Assembly (NCBI RefSeq): GCF_014836715.1
Contig: NZ_JACSQI010000008.1
Location: 62,001 to 126,000, forward strand
Origin: Escherichia whittamii
GTDB lineage: Bacteria > Pseudomonadota > Gammaproteobacteria > Enterobacterales > Enterobacteriaceae
Direction: 5' to 3'
DNA length: 64,000 bases
Positions 56,493 through 64,000 of the stretch are shown here, one piece after another (positions within the stretch are counted from its first letter, which is position 1; each line of letters begins with the position of its first letter). The translations under genes were made by a program, and so were the position numbers. The notes beneath the pieces are model-generated. The model ran no database searches. It was not told the DNA's origin and saw only the letters and a program-made list of their open reading frames with translations.

Positions 56493-57533
56493 ATGGCTGG
56501 TCAGTCTTCATCTCAGGCGGCAACGCCCATTCAGTGGTGGAAACCCGCGCTTTTCTTTCTCGTTGTCATTGCCGGACTTTGGTATGTGAAATGGCAACCT
56601 TACTATGGCAAGGCGTTTACCGCCGCCGAAACTCACAGCATCGGTAAATCTATCCTCTCACAGGCGGATGCTAATCCGTGGCAGGCGGCATGGGATTACG
56701 CGGTGATCTATTTCATCGCGGTATGGAAAGCGGCGGTGCTGGGTGTGATCCTCGGTTCGTTGATTCAGGTGCTAATCCCTCGTAACTGGCTGCTGCGTAC
56801 GTTGGGGCAATCGCGTTTTCGCGGTACATTGTTGGGAACGCTGTTTTCGCTGCCGGGTATGATGTGTACCTGCTGTGCGGCTCCGGTCGCGGCGGGGATG
56901 CGGCGCCAGCAGGTGTCGATGGGTGGCGCGCTGGCATTCTGGATGGGGAATCCGTTGTTAAACCCGGCGACGCTGGTGTTTATGGGGTTTGTCCTTGGCT
57001 GGGGCTTTGCCGCGATTCGTCTGGTTGCTGGGCTGGCGATGGTGTTGCTGATTGCGACACTAGTACAAAAATGGGTACGTGAGACACCACAAACGCAGGC
57101 GCCGGTCGAAATTGACATGCCGGAAGTGCAGGGCGGATTTTTTACTCGCTGGGGCAGGGCGCTATGGACGCTTTTCTGGAGTACGATCCCGGTTTATATC
57201 CTTGCAGTACTGGTGTTGGGTGCTGCTCGCGTCTGGTTATTCCCCCATGCCGATGGTGCTGTCGATAACAACCTGATGTGGGTAGTGGCGATGGCGGTTG
57301 CGGGATGCTTGTTTGTCATTCCCACGGCAGCAGAAATTCCGATTGTACAAACGATGATGCTGGCAGGCATGGGAACCGCTCCGGCGCTGGCATTGTTGAT
57401 GACGCTTCCGGCAGTAAGTTTGCCGTCGCTGATTATGCTGCGCAAAGCGTTTCCGGCGAAAGCCTTATGGCTGACAGGGGCGATGGTAGTGGTGTCTGGT
57501 GTGATTGTCGGTGGGCTGGCGCTGTTGGTCTGA
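56493..57533 (+). CDS. yraQ: Permease family inner-membrane protein YraQ
   Basis: A 346-residue polytopic protein of the DUF318/ArsP-like permease family with about eight membrane segments. The two conserved halves carry PGMMCTCCAAPVAAGMRRQQ (about 126-145) and FVIPTAAEIPIVQTMMLAG (about 274-292); the cysteine cluster in the first recalls metal or organo-metalloid permeases. The actual substrate is unknown. It is 72 bp after yraR and followed by a double BIME. Confidence 0.9.
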   Translation: MAGQSSSQAATPIQWWKPALFFLVVIAGLWYVKWQPYYGKAFTAAETHSIGKSILSQADANPWQAAWDYAVIYFIAVWKAAVLGVILGSLIQVLIPRNWLLRTLGQSRFRGTLLGTLFSLPGMMCTCCAAPVAAGMRRQQVSMGGALAFWMGNPLLNPATLVFMGFVLGWGFAAIRLVAGLAMVLLIATLVQKWVRETPQTQAPVEIDMPEVQGGFFTRWGRALWTLFWSTIPVYILAVLVLGAARVWLFPHADGAVDNNLMWVVAMAVAGCLFVIPTAAEIPIVQTMMLAGMGTAPALALLMTLPAVSLPSLIMLRKAFPAKALWLTGAMVVVSGVIVGGLALLV

Positions 57534-57549
57534 TTCGAGGGAAAACATG

Positions 57550-57724
57550 TCGGATGCGGCGCGAGCGCCTTATCCGACCTACGGTTTGCATCGTTGTAGG
57601 CCTGATAAGACACAGCAAGCGTCGCATCAGGCAACGGCAGTCGGATGCGGCGTAAACACCTTATCCGACCTACGGTTTGCATCGTTGTGGGCCTGATAAG
57701 ACGCGACAAGCGTCGCATCAGGCA
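57550..57724. repeat. BIME with two tandem copies between yraQ and dolP
   Basis: Two near-identical units of about 85 bp. Each has GTCGGATGCGGCG...CTTATCCGACCTACGG followed by TTTGCATCGTTGT and then GGCCTGATAAGAC...GTCGCATCAGGCA. Located between convergent yraQ and dolP. Confidence 0.95.
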
Positions 57725-57737
57725 TTACAAGTGACAG

Positions 57738-58313
57738 CTATTTAATAAACGTAAACGCCGTGGTCACACGCTTCACGCCGCTCACCCGGCTGGCAATATC
57801 TGCCGCTGCTTTCGCTTCACGTTCAGTCACCAGCCCCATCAGGAATACTTCACCGTTTTCGGTGGTCACTTTCACGTTGGACGATTTCACCAGGTCGCTG
57901 GTTAAAAGCTGCGAACGTACTTTGGTGGTGATCCACGTATCATTAGATGCTTCGCCCAGACCAATCGGCTGGCCCTGACGAATCTCGTTATACACTTCGT
58001 TGGCACCGTCTACGCCCATAGCAATCTGTTTGGCGCGAGCCGAAAGTTCAGCGTTTGGTGACTGCCCAACCAGCAGCACTTTGCCCTGATAGGCCGTTAC
58101 ATTAATGCGCGCTTCTTTCTTAATCTGTTCGTCTTTCGACAATGCGCTGTTCACGCGCACTTCCAGGGTACCATCGTCCACCTGGGTGCCGACACTGCGA
58201 GGGTCGGTCGCGGCTTTGGTGCCGACAGCAGCGGTGCCGACTACAGCCGCAGCAACGCAACCTTGCAACAGCAGCGCGGAAATAAGGACTGCGATTGGCG
58301 ATAATGCCTTCAT
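57738..58313 (-). CDS. dolP: Division/outer-membrane lipoprotein DolP
   Basis: A 191-residue outer-membrane lipoprotein (YraP) with a lipobox LLQGC and lipidated Cys19. Two BON domains (about 46-115 and 124-191) follow; the second carries the VTTENGEVFLMGLVTEREAK surface that binds anionic phospholipids at division sites in E. coli. It is a sigma-E regulon member there. It lies 9 bp downstream of diaA. Confidence 0.97.
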   Translation of the reverse strand: MKALSPIAVLISALLLQGCVAAAVVGTAAVGTKAATDPRSVGTQVDDGTLEVRVNSALSKDEQIKKEARINVTAYQGKVLLVGQSPNAELSARAKQIAMGVDGANEVYNEIRQGQPIGLGEASNDTWITTKVRSQLLTSDLVKSSNVKVTTENGEVFLMGLVTEREAKAAADIASRVSGVKRVTTAFTFIK

Positions 58314-58322
58314 GTATTCTCC

Positions 58323-58913
58323 TTAATCATCCTGGTGAGGGAAAAGCGTGTTATCGATCAGATCGCACAAGCAATTTACCGTCAGCATATGCATTTCCTG
58401 AATGCGAGCACTGCGATGCGAGGGGATGCGAATTTCTACATCCTGTGGCCCTAACAAACCAGCAAGTTCACCGCCATCATAGCCGGTCAATGCCACAATG
58501 GTCATATCACGCGTAACGGCGGCTTCAACAGCTTTAACGATATCGCGGCTGTTACCGCGAGTAGAAATGGCTAACAACACGTCTCCCGCATGCCCCAGCG
58601 CCCGTACCTGTTTTGCATACACTTCATCATGCAAGCGATCGTTGGCAATCGCCGTTAAGACAACATTATCAGTATTTAGTGCAATGGCAGGTAAGCTGGG
58701 CCGCTCCGTTTCGAAACGGTTGATCATGCTGGCAGCAAAATGCTGTGCGTTGGCAGCGGAGGTTCCATTACCACAACAGAGGATTTTGTTGCCATTGAGC
58801 AGAGACTGAACCAGCGTCATGGCTGCACGGGAGATGGCATCCGGAAGCGCCTCTGCCGCCGCAATTTGAGTTTGAATGCTTTCAGTGAAGCAAGCTTTAA
58901 TTCTTTCTTGCAC
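58323..58913 (-). CDS. diaA: DnaA initiator-associating protein DiaA
   Basis: A 196-residue SIS-domain tetramer that binds DnaA and promotes its assembly at oriC, supporting timely replication initiation. SIS features are [20 protein letters not shown] (about 46-65) and [18 protein letters not shown] (about 109-126). The start is GTG at 58913 (MQERIKACF). It belongs to the GmhA-like SIS group but sits with yraN and dolP as in E. coli. Confidence 0.97.
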
Positions 58914-58932
58914 GCTAATCCTTAAACCTTAA

Positions 58933-59328
58933 TTATGAGTGGTCATTAAAGGCATCCTTAATCCACTCAACCTCATTCCCGGTGAAGGCTACCACATCGA
59001 ACCGGCAATCCACAGTATCAAAACTCCCATTATGACGCGCAAGCCACAAGCGGGCAGTCTGTAATAATTTGTGTTGTTTGCTGCGGGTCACACTGGCTGC
59101 TGCGCCGCCGTAAAGGGCAGAGCGGCGGTAGCGCACTTCGACAAAAACGGTGGTCTGGCCTTCACGCATTATCAGATCGATCTCGCCGCCACGCTCGTTC
59201 ACGTTAGCGGCGACAAACCGTAGTCCTTTGCCTTCCAGCCAGCGACGCGCTTGTGCTTCCCACGCATCGCCGGTCTGTTTGGTGGTTAACTGGCGGGGAC
59301 TACCTGACCTTGTTGGTACTGTAGCCAT
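58933..59328 (-). CDS. yraN: Endonuclease-fold protein YraN
   Basis: A 131-residue UPF0102 family protein with a Holliday-junction-resolvase-like fold. The catalytic-type residues are visible in [24 protein letters not shown] (about 45-68): GEIDLI, then E-V-x-x-R. Biochemical role unproven. Its 5' end overlaps the lpoA 3' end by 43 bp in a different frame. diaA follows after 19 bp. Confidence 0.94.
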   Translation of the reverse strand: MATVPTRSGSPRQLTTKQTGDAWEAQARRWLEGKGLRFVAANVNERGGEIDLIMREGQTTVFVEVRYRRSALYGGAAASVTRSKQHKLLQTARLWLARHNGSFDTVDCRFDVVAFTGNEVEWIKDAFNDHS

Positions 59329-61322
59329 GATAACTTCCTGTTAATCACGCAATCCGGGTTAGCCGTCAGACTTCCGGTATTACCGTTGATTTCAAAACCC
59401 TGAACCTGGCGCATTTGTGAGAAATGATTTGCCAGCGACCATGCATCAACACCCATTGCATACATGCGAGCCAGCGAATAATCGTTATTCACTGCGCTTA
59501 GTGCCTGCTGCATTAACGGTAGATTAGCGCCTGCCAGCATCGGGATCTCGCTGTACTGTAATCCTTCCATCTCAAGTCGGAAATCAGGGCCAGCGGAGCC
59601 TTGTGCACTGCGGGAACTGGCGTACAGCGTTGCGCCGCTATGGCTGCCGTTACGCATGGCGATCATCGGTTTGACGAAAGCGATTTCACCCGGCGTTGCC
59701 ACAATATAGACCGCATCGACACGACCACCATTATTAGTGAACTGGTCATCGGTTGGCGCGGTTTGCAGCGTCGGATTGTTTGTGGTCATGCCAGAATCGG
59801 TTGTCGCTCTGGGGGTAATTGGGCTACCCGTTAAGGCGATGCCGGAACCGCCGTTCACGCCCGCACGTAATTCGCTGGTGGAGCCAAATTTTTGTTGCAG
59901 AACGGTGCCGCCACCCAGTTTCTGCCACTCTTGTGCGAAGGCGTTTGCTATGCGATCGCCAAGCGAACTGCGTGGGATCAGCACCAGCGGCGCCTGTTTC
60001 CCCTGGTCACGAATATGACGAGCCGCATCGCGTGCTTCATCTTCCGGCGATAGTGCGAAGTAACAGATATTAGCGCGGTTTTCGATATTTTCCGGCTGAT
60101 TCAGCGCCAGTACGTTCAGTGGAGTGTTGCTCTTCAGCAACTCCTCAACGTTATTTTTCAGCAGCGGACCGACCACAATGCTCGCGCCATCCTGCTGAAC
60201 CTGATTGAGGATCTGGCTAAGTGGTTGTGATGAGGTATCGTAGATTTTCAGCTCTGCGGATGGATTCGCTGGCGCGCTTACCGCTGCAGTGCTTGCCGCT
60301 GGGGCGCTTACAGGTACCGGCTGTGCTGCGGTTTCTTCACCTGTCAGATCGCTAACCGAGGCTTGTGCCGGGCTGGCAACGCCATCCACAGTTTGTGGCT
60401 GGGGTTGCTCTGTTACGTCAGCGGCAGGCGCGGTAGCTACCTGAGCCGCTACTGGCTGAGTGCCAATGTTTTTCGCTGCTTCAAAGCCTTGCTGAATAGT
60501 GCGACCAAACACTGCGGCCTGACCATTCAACGGCAGTAGCAGGGCGATTTTATTGGTTGACGCTGGTTTGAACGCTTTTACGTTTACCAACTGCGTTGGC
60601 AGCATTTTCGCGCCCGGATTGTTCGGGTAACGTTTCTGCCAGTCGGCGATCCCTGCTTTCATCATGTTGGGATCGTTACGGTTATCAAACCAGACGCGCT
60701 GCAGATCCAGCCAGCCTTGCAGGATATTTTCGTCGGCGTTGATTACCAGCGTATTCGCCTGCTGTTGGGTCATGGACGATAGCGCCTGCCAGGTAGCGTC
60801 AATATTCTGTTGCTTTTCCTTCGCACCGAGCAGAGGTTCCTGGGCGACTAATGCACGCAGTAATTCAATGGAAGGACGTCCCTGGCTGGCATCGATTCTC
60901 GCCTGCCAGTAGCGCGCTTGCTGGTTTTGTTCTAAATCGGTCGGCGTGATTTTTGCCAACAAGGTCTGTGCGCCAGTAAAATCTTTTTGCGCCAGCTTGA
61001 TTTCTACCGCCAGCAGCGTTTTCTCGCGACGCTGGGTATCGTTTAGTTCTTGCGGCAGCTGATTAAACAACTCCACCGCTTGCCCGGTTTTGCCTTCTTT
61101 CACTAGTGCACGAATGGCGAGTAATTGCCAGTTGATCCTGGTATCATCAGAGCTTTGCTGCATCTGTTGTAGATAAAAGGCAGAATCGGCCTGCGCCGTT
61201 CCCTGCATGTAGGCAGTGGACTGATCGGGGGCATGGGTGCCACAACCGGCGAAAATCAGGGCTGCCAGAACAACAGGCAGACAACGCGCGGCTTTCAAAC
61301 GAGAAAATGTTGAGGGTACCAT
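59286..61322 (-). CDS. lpoA: Penicillin-binding protein 1A activator LpoA
   Basis: A 678-residue outer-membrane lipoprotein that reaches through the peptidoglycan to activate PBP1A. The lipobox FAGC gives lipidated Cys27. The N-terminal half is TPR-like (about 35-255), a flexible Ala/Pro/Thr/Val-rich linker follows (about 300-360), and the C-terminal half is a periplasmic binding-protein fold ([12 protein letters not shown] onward). The ATG at 61322 is chosen; an in-frame ATG ten codons upstream is rejected. Divergent from rsmI. Confidence 0.97.
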   Translation of the reverse strand: MVPSTFSRLKAARCLPVVLAALIFAGCGTHAPDQSTAYMQGTAQADSAFYLQQMQQSSDDTRINWQLLAIRALVKEGKTGQAVELFNQLPQELNDTQRREKTLLAVEIKLAQKDFTGAQTLLAKITPTDLEQNQQARYWQARIDASQGRPSIELLRALVAQEPLLGAKEKQQNIDATWQALSSMTQQQANTLVINADENILQGWLDLQRVWFDNRNDPNMMKAGIADWQKRYPNNPGAKMLPTQLVNVKAFKPASTNKIALLLPLNGQAAVFGRTIQQGFEAAKNIGTQPVAAQVATAPAADVTEQPQPQTVDGVASPAQASVSDLTGEETAAQPVPVSAPAASTAAVSAPANPSAELKIYDTSSQPLSQILNQVQQDGASIVVGPLLKNNVEELLKSNTPLNVLALNQPENIENRANICYFALSPEDEARDAARHIRDQGKQAPLVLIPRSSLGDRIANAFAQEWQKLGGGTVLQQKFGSTSELRAGVNGGSGIALTGSPITPRATTDSGMTTNNPTLQTAPTDDQFTNNGGRVDAVYIVATPGEIAFVKPMIAMRNGSHSGATLYASSRSAQGSAGPDFRLEMEGLQYSEIPMLAGANLPLMQQALSAVNNDYSLARMYAMGVDAWSLANHFSQMRQVQGFEINGNTGSLTANPDCVINRKLSWLQYQQGQVVPAS

Positions 61323-61386
61323 AATGTATCCAGTGATATTTTTTTTACGCAATGCTCAATATTAAATCGGCAATACGGACGACACA

Positions 61387-62247
61387 ATGAAACAACACCA
61401 ATCGGCGGATAATTCTCAAGGCCAGCTCTATATTGTACCTACGCCAATCGGTAATCTGGCGGATATCACCCAGCGTGCGCTTGAGATATTGCAGGCCGTT
61501 GATCTGATTGCTGCCGAGGATACCCGTCATACCGGTTTACTGTTGCAACATTTTGGGATTAACGCCCGGTTGTTCGCTTTGCACGACCATAATGAACAAC
61601 AAAAAGCCGAAACGCTGGTGGCAAAGCTAAAAGAGGGGCAAAACATTGCGTTGGTGTCCGATGCCGGAACGCCACTAATTAACGACCCTGGCTACCATCT
61701 GGTGCGCACCTGTCGTGAAGCGGGTATCCGCGTTGTCCCGCTGCCGGGGCCGTGTGCCGCTATCGCCGCACTGAGCGCCGCCGGTCTGCCTTCGGACCGT
61801 TTCTGCTATGAAGGCTTCCTGCCTGCCAAATCAAAAGGCCGTCGCGACGCGCTAAAAGCCATCGAAGCCGAGCCGCGCACGCTGATTTTTTATGAATCAA
61901 CACACCGTTTGTTAGATAGCCTGGAAGATATCGTCGCGGTATTGGGCGAATCTCGCTACGTGGTGCTGGCGCGCGAGCTGACCAAAACCTGGGAATCTAT
62001 TCACGGCGCGCCGGTGGGTGAACTGCTGGCGTGGGTGAAGGAAGATGAAAACCGTCGCAAAGGCGAAATGGTGCTGATTGTCGAAGGACATAAAGCGCAG
62101 GAAGATGATCTCCCCGCTGAAGCATTGCGCACACTGGCGTTGCTGCAAAAAGAACTGCCGTTGAAGAAAGCGGCAGCCCTGGCGGCAGAAATCCACGGCG
62201 TGAAGAAAAATGCGCTGTATAAGTATGCGCTGGAGCAGCAGGAGTAA
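61387..62247 (+). CDS. rsmI: 16S rRNA 2'-O-ribose C1402 methyltransferase RsmI
   Basis: A 286-residue tetrapyrrole-methylase-fold enzyme that methylates the ribose of C1402 in the 16S P site. Family motifs are [14 protein letters not shown] (about 15-28), [14 protein letters not shown] (about 43-56), [13 protein letters not shown] (about 95-107) and [18 protein letters not shown]. Divergent from lpoA with 64 bp between starts, and convergent with yraK. Confidence 0.98.
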   Translation: MKQHQSADNSQGQLYIVPTPIGNLADITQRALEILQAVDLIAAEDTRHTGLLLQHFGINARLFALHDHNEQQKAETLVAKLKEGQNIALVSDAGTPLINDPGYHLVRTCREAGIRVVPLPGPCAAIAALSAAGLPSDRFCYEGFLPAKSKGRRDALKAIEAEPRTLIFYESTHRLLDSLEDIVAVLGESRYVVLARELTKTWESIHGAPVGELLAWVKEDENRRKGEMVLIVEGHKAQEDDLPAEALRTLALLQKELPLKKAAALAAEIHGVKKNALYKYALEQQE

Positions 62248-62254
62248 GTGTACT

Positions 62255-62286
62255 AACGCGTTGCGCTAATGAAGCCGCAACGCGTT
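62255..62286. terminator. Bidirectional hairpin between rsmI and yraK
   Basis: ACGCGTTGCG (62256) and CGCAACGCGT (62276) form a perfect 10-bp stem with a 10-nt loop between convergent genes. The T-tracts are weak. Confidence 0.65.
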
Positions 62287-62289
62287 GCT

Positions 62290-63381
62290 TTATCGCACAA
62301 TTACGGTAATGGTTGCCGTGCCCTGAAATTTTCCCGTTTCAAGTTCCCCCCCCACCAGATTCACCGGCCAGGCGCGCATATTGACGCTGCCACGCCCGGA
62401 GGCATCAACAGGAAGAATTCCGTTCTGGAAGGGAATATTCGTCGCCCCACTGCCGATGTGTTCAATACGAATACCGACATCAGGCACATTGTCTGAACTT
62501 CTGCGTCTGGCGACCAGGTTGTACTGGTCTACTACGCCAGATGTGCCGTCAATTCGCATCTGCAATGTATTTTTAATGGTCGATGTATCGCCACAGTCAT
62601 AGGAGATATCAAAGTTTACCGGAGTAAAACCGTCTGGCATGGTATTGCGGGTCGTAAATTTCTGACCATTAATGAATCCCAAATTAACCTTTATGACGTC
62701 TCCCTGGTTAATTTTGCACGACTGCGGCGCGGTGAGGTTACCCTGAATAGACAACGTGACTAAATCATGAAAGTTGCCTGAAGTGGGCGATCCCATACCA
62801 TCGAGCCATGCGCCTTTAATCACGGCGATATCGGTTTTCGGAATGGTTATTGAGCCGAGAAAGGGTTTGGTTACGTACAGGGTAAAGGTTGTATTTGCCC
62901 CGATATTAATCGGCCCATTGCGAGACGTGTCACCCTGGCAAACACCCGTGCCCGTTGAGGCTGAATATAATGCTGGATCTTTTATCTGCGTAGACCAATT
63001 GTTAACTGAGACTATTTGGTCGCTTGCCAGTCCGGGAATATCATTTGCCTTTAATGTGGTTTTAATATCCAGACTGTCATTGAGTTTGTAATAACCTGTC
63101 TGATGACCATTGGTGGCGAGTACTGGACTGACCATATAGACGAGTTTAACGGCCTTTCCCGCCGGGCAGGAACAGGCGTATTGCCAGCTAGTGCTACTAA
63201 GCGACGAAGAGTCGAACTCTTGTCCAGTCACGTTATCCGCCTGATTCACGGTAACGTCATCAACCATACTGGAATAATTCACCGTACCGCTGGTACTGTC
63301 AGCACCACAAGGCCCGGAAGCGGCATAAGCGCCGGTGGCGGGGAGTAACATAAGCCCGGCAATCACAGTCCATCTTTTCAT
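62290..63381 (-). CDS. yraK: Fimbrial tip adhesin-like protein YraK
   Basis: A 363-residue secreted fimbrial protein with a signal peptide ending at about residue 20 (TGAYA|ASGPCG). A two-domain layout is likely: an N-terminal lectin-like region and a C-terminal pilin domain (about 215-363) with NLTAPQSCKINQGDVIKVNLG and the donor-strand end GKFQGTATITVIVR. It is the last gene of the yraHIJK chaperone-usher cluster, 10 bp after yraJ. Receptor unknown. Confidence 0.95.
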   Translation of the reverse strand: MKRWTVIAGLMLLPATGAYAASGPCGADSTSGTVNYSSMVDDVTVNQADNVTGQEFDSSSLSSTSWQYACSCPAGKAVKLVYMVSPVLATNGHQTGYYKLNDSLDIKTTLKANDIPGLASDQIVSVNNWSTQIKDPALYSASTGTGVCQGDTSRNGPINIGANTTFTLYVTKPFLGSITIPKTDIAVIKGAWLDGMGSPTSGNFHDLVTLSIQGNLTAPQSCKINQGDVIKVNLGFINGQKFTTRNTMPDGFTPVNFDISYDCGDTSTIKNTLQMRIDGTSGVVDQYNLVARRRSSDNVPDVGIRIEHIGSGATNIPFQNGILPVDASGRGSVNMRAWPVNLVGGELETGKFQGTATITVIVR

Positions 63382-63391
63382 TTTTTTATCC

Positions 63392-64000
63392 TTAATTGCA
63401 CTGTGCTGTGCCTTGTAAAACGGAGGATGTTGGTTTGTCTAAATCTGGCGTACTAAACGTAAACTGGCACTGCTGACTAGCCTGATTTCCCCAGCGTACG
63501 GTCCAGTTTTGTGATTTGCTTGACACTCCTGACAGATACAATACGCCGCCCTCATCCACGATGCTTTGTTGCCCCGTCTCATCGTTGCTGGCCAGTGCGC
63601 CAAAAGGTAACGGCTTGCCGCTTCGATCGTTGACGGTCACCAGTACCCGATAACCTATATTAGCGCTGAAATGTGCCGCTACCATTGCCCCCCTGTTGGG
63701 CACCACAACCTGGGTTGTTTGCTCAAGATCGACGTTATCGGGCAATTGTGTGGTATCGACCGAGAGGCGGTTTTCCTGATACGTGGTGAGATAGGGAACG
63801 ACGGCATAACCGAAGGGATCGGTAGCAATTCCCGGATAGTTTTGCATCCGCACACCAGAAGCACCGTTAGCATCAATAAGAGCGAAAGCGTTGCCCAGAT
63901 ATTGCGAAAGTGTCACGCCATGAGAATGGACAACCAGGCCGCCGGTGACGCCATAGTTGTATTGGCTACTCTCATTCCCGTAATCGTAGCCAGCACTGAA
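63392..64000 (-). CDS. yraJ: Fimbrial outer-membrane usher YraJ, C-terminal part
   Basis: An open frame of 202 codons running off the right window edge, corresponding to the C-terminal quarter of a PapC/FimD-type usher. It covers the last barrel strands (YNYGVTGGLVVHSHGVTLSQ) and the two C-terminal plug-like domains (TTQVVVPNRGAMV; WGNQASQQCQFTF). The cysteine pair near the end (Cys in QQCQF and the final AQCN) is the conserved usher C-terminal disulfide. A GTG at 63916 is internal and not a start. Confidence 0.95.
   Translation of the reverse strand, partial: FSAGYDYGNESSQYNYGVTGGLVVHSHGVTLSQYLGNAFALIDANGASGVRMQNYPGIATDPFGYAVVPYLTTYQENRLSVDTTQLPDNVDLEQTTQVVVPNRGAMVAAHFSANIGYRVLVTVNDRSGKPLPFGALASNDETGQQSIVDEGGVLYLSGVSSKSQNWTVRWGNQASQQCQFTFSTPDLDKPTSSVLQGTAQCN

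Noticed and set aside
57550-57724. Regular repeats that could suggest a CRISPR array
   Set aside because: The repeats are REP palindromes in two BIME units without unique spacers of constant length, and no cas genes are near.

Overview
The window is chromosomal DNA of an enterobacterium of the genus Escherichia. Almost every gene matches, in order and length, the stretch of the E. coli K-12 map from gltB to the yra fimbrial cluster, read on the opposite strand from the usual K-12 numbering. It is not K-12. From memory, RpoN, FtsH and LpoA each differ from K-12 at several residues, metY and leuU differ in the tRNA itself, and two K-12 genes (yhbX/opgE and yhbO) are missing. A divergent E. coli lineage or a closely related Escherichia clade fits. 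All K-12 comparisons here are from memory, because no search could be run.

Layout. 1-8.2 kb: start of gltB (glutamate synthase), yhcC, the arcB redox sensor kinase with the ArcZ sRNA facing it at its 3' end, elbB-mtgA, and PhoP-box-driven yrbL. 8.4-16.4 kb, minus strand: the nitrogen PTS and sigma-54 block (npr, rapZ, ptsN, hpf, rpoN) joined to LPS export and Kdo synthesis (lptB, lptA, lptC, kdsC, kdsD, yrbG). 16.6-21.4 kb, plus strand: the mlaFEDCB phospholipid transport operon, then ibaG and murA. 21.5-36.3 kb: sfsB, ispB, rplU-rpmA-yhbE-obgE, dacB, greA, yhbY, rlmE-ftsH-folP-glmM-secG-leuU and argG. 36.7-49 kb: the metY-rimP-nusA-infB-rbfA-truB-rpsO-pnp transcription/translation operon, then nlpI, the tiny yrbN and deaD. 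49-64 kb: mtr, yhbW, the oxygen-independent ubiquinone genes ubiV, ubiU and ubiT, yhbS, yhbQ, yhbP, yraR, yraQ, dolP, diaA, yraN, lpoA, rsmI, and the end of a chaperone-usher fimbrial operon (yraK, 3' part of yraJ).

How it fits together. Most of the window is core genome: envelope biogenesis (Lpt, Mla, MurA, DacB, MtgA, LpoA, NlpI, DolP, GlmM), ribosome and RNA metabolism (rplU, rpmA, obgE, rlmE, yhbY, rimP, infB, rbfA, truB, rpsO, pnp, deaD) and quinone synthesis. Intergenic spaces hold intrinsic terminators, REP/BIME repeats, an ARG-box pair, a metY promoter with consensus hexamers, a sigma-E promoter ahead of greA and a PhoP box ahead of yrbL.

No phage, transposase, CRISPR array or new multi-gene system was found. 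The least ordinary points are a 249-bp palindromic mosaic element between yhbW and ubiV, built from two modules of matching architecture; the loss of yhbX, with a repeat flanked by duplicated terminator hairpins in its place; the loss of yhbO with a changed yhbP C-terminus; and the metY and leuU tRNA variants.
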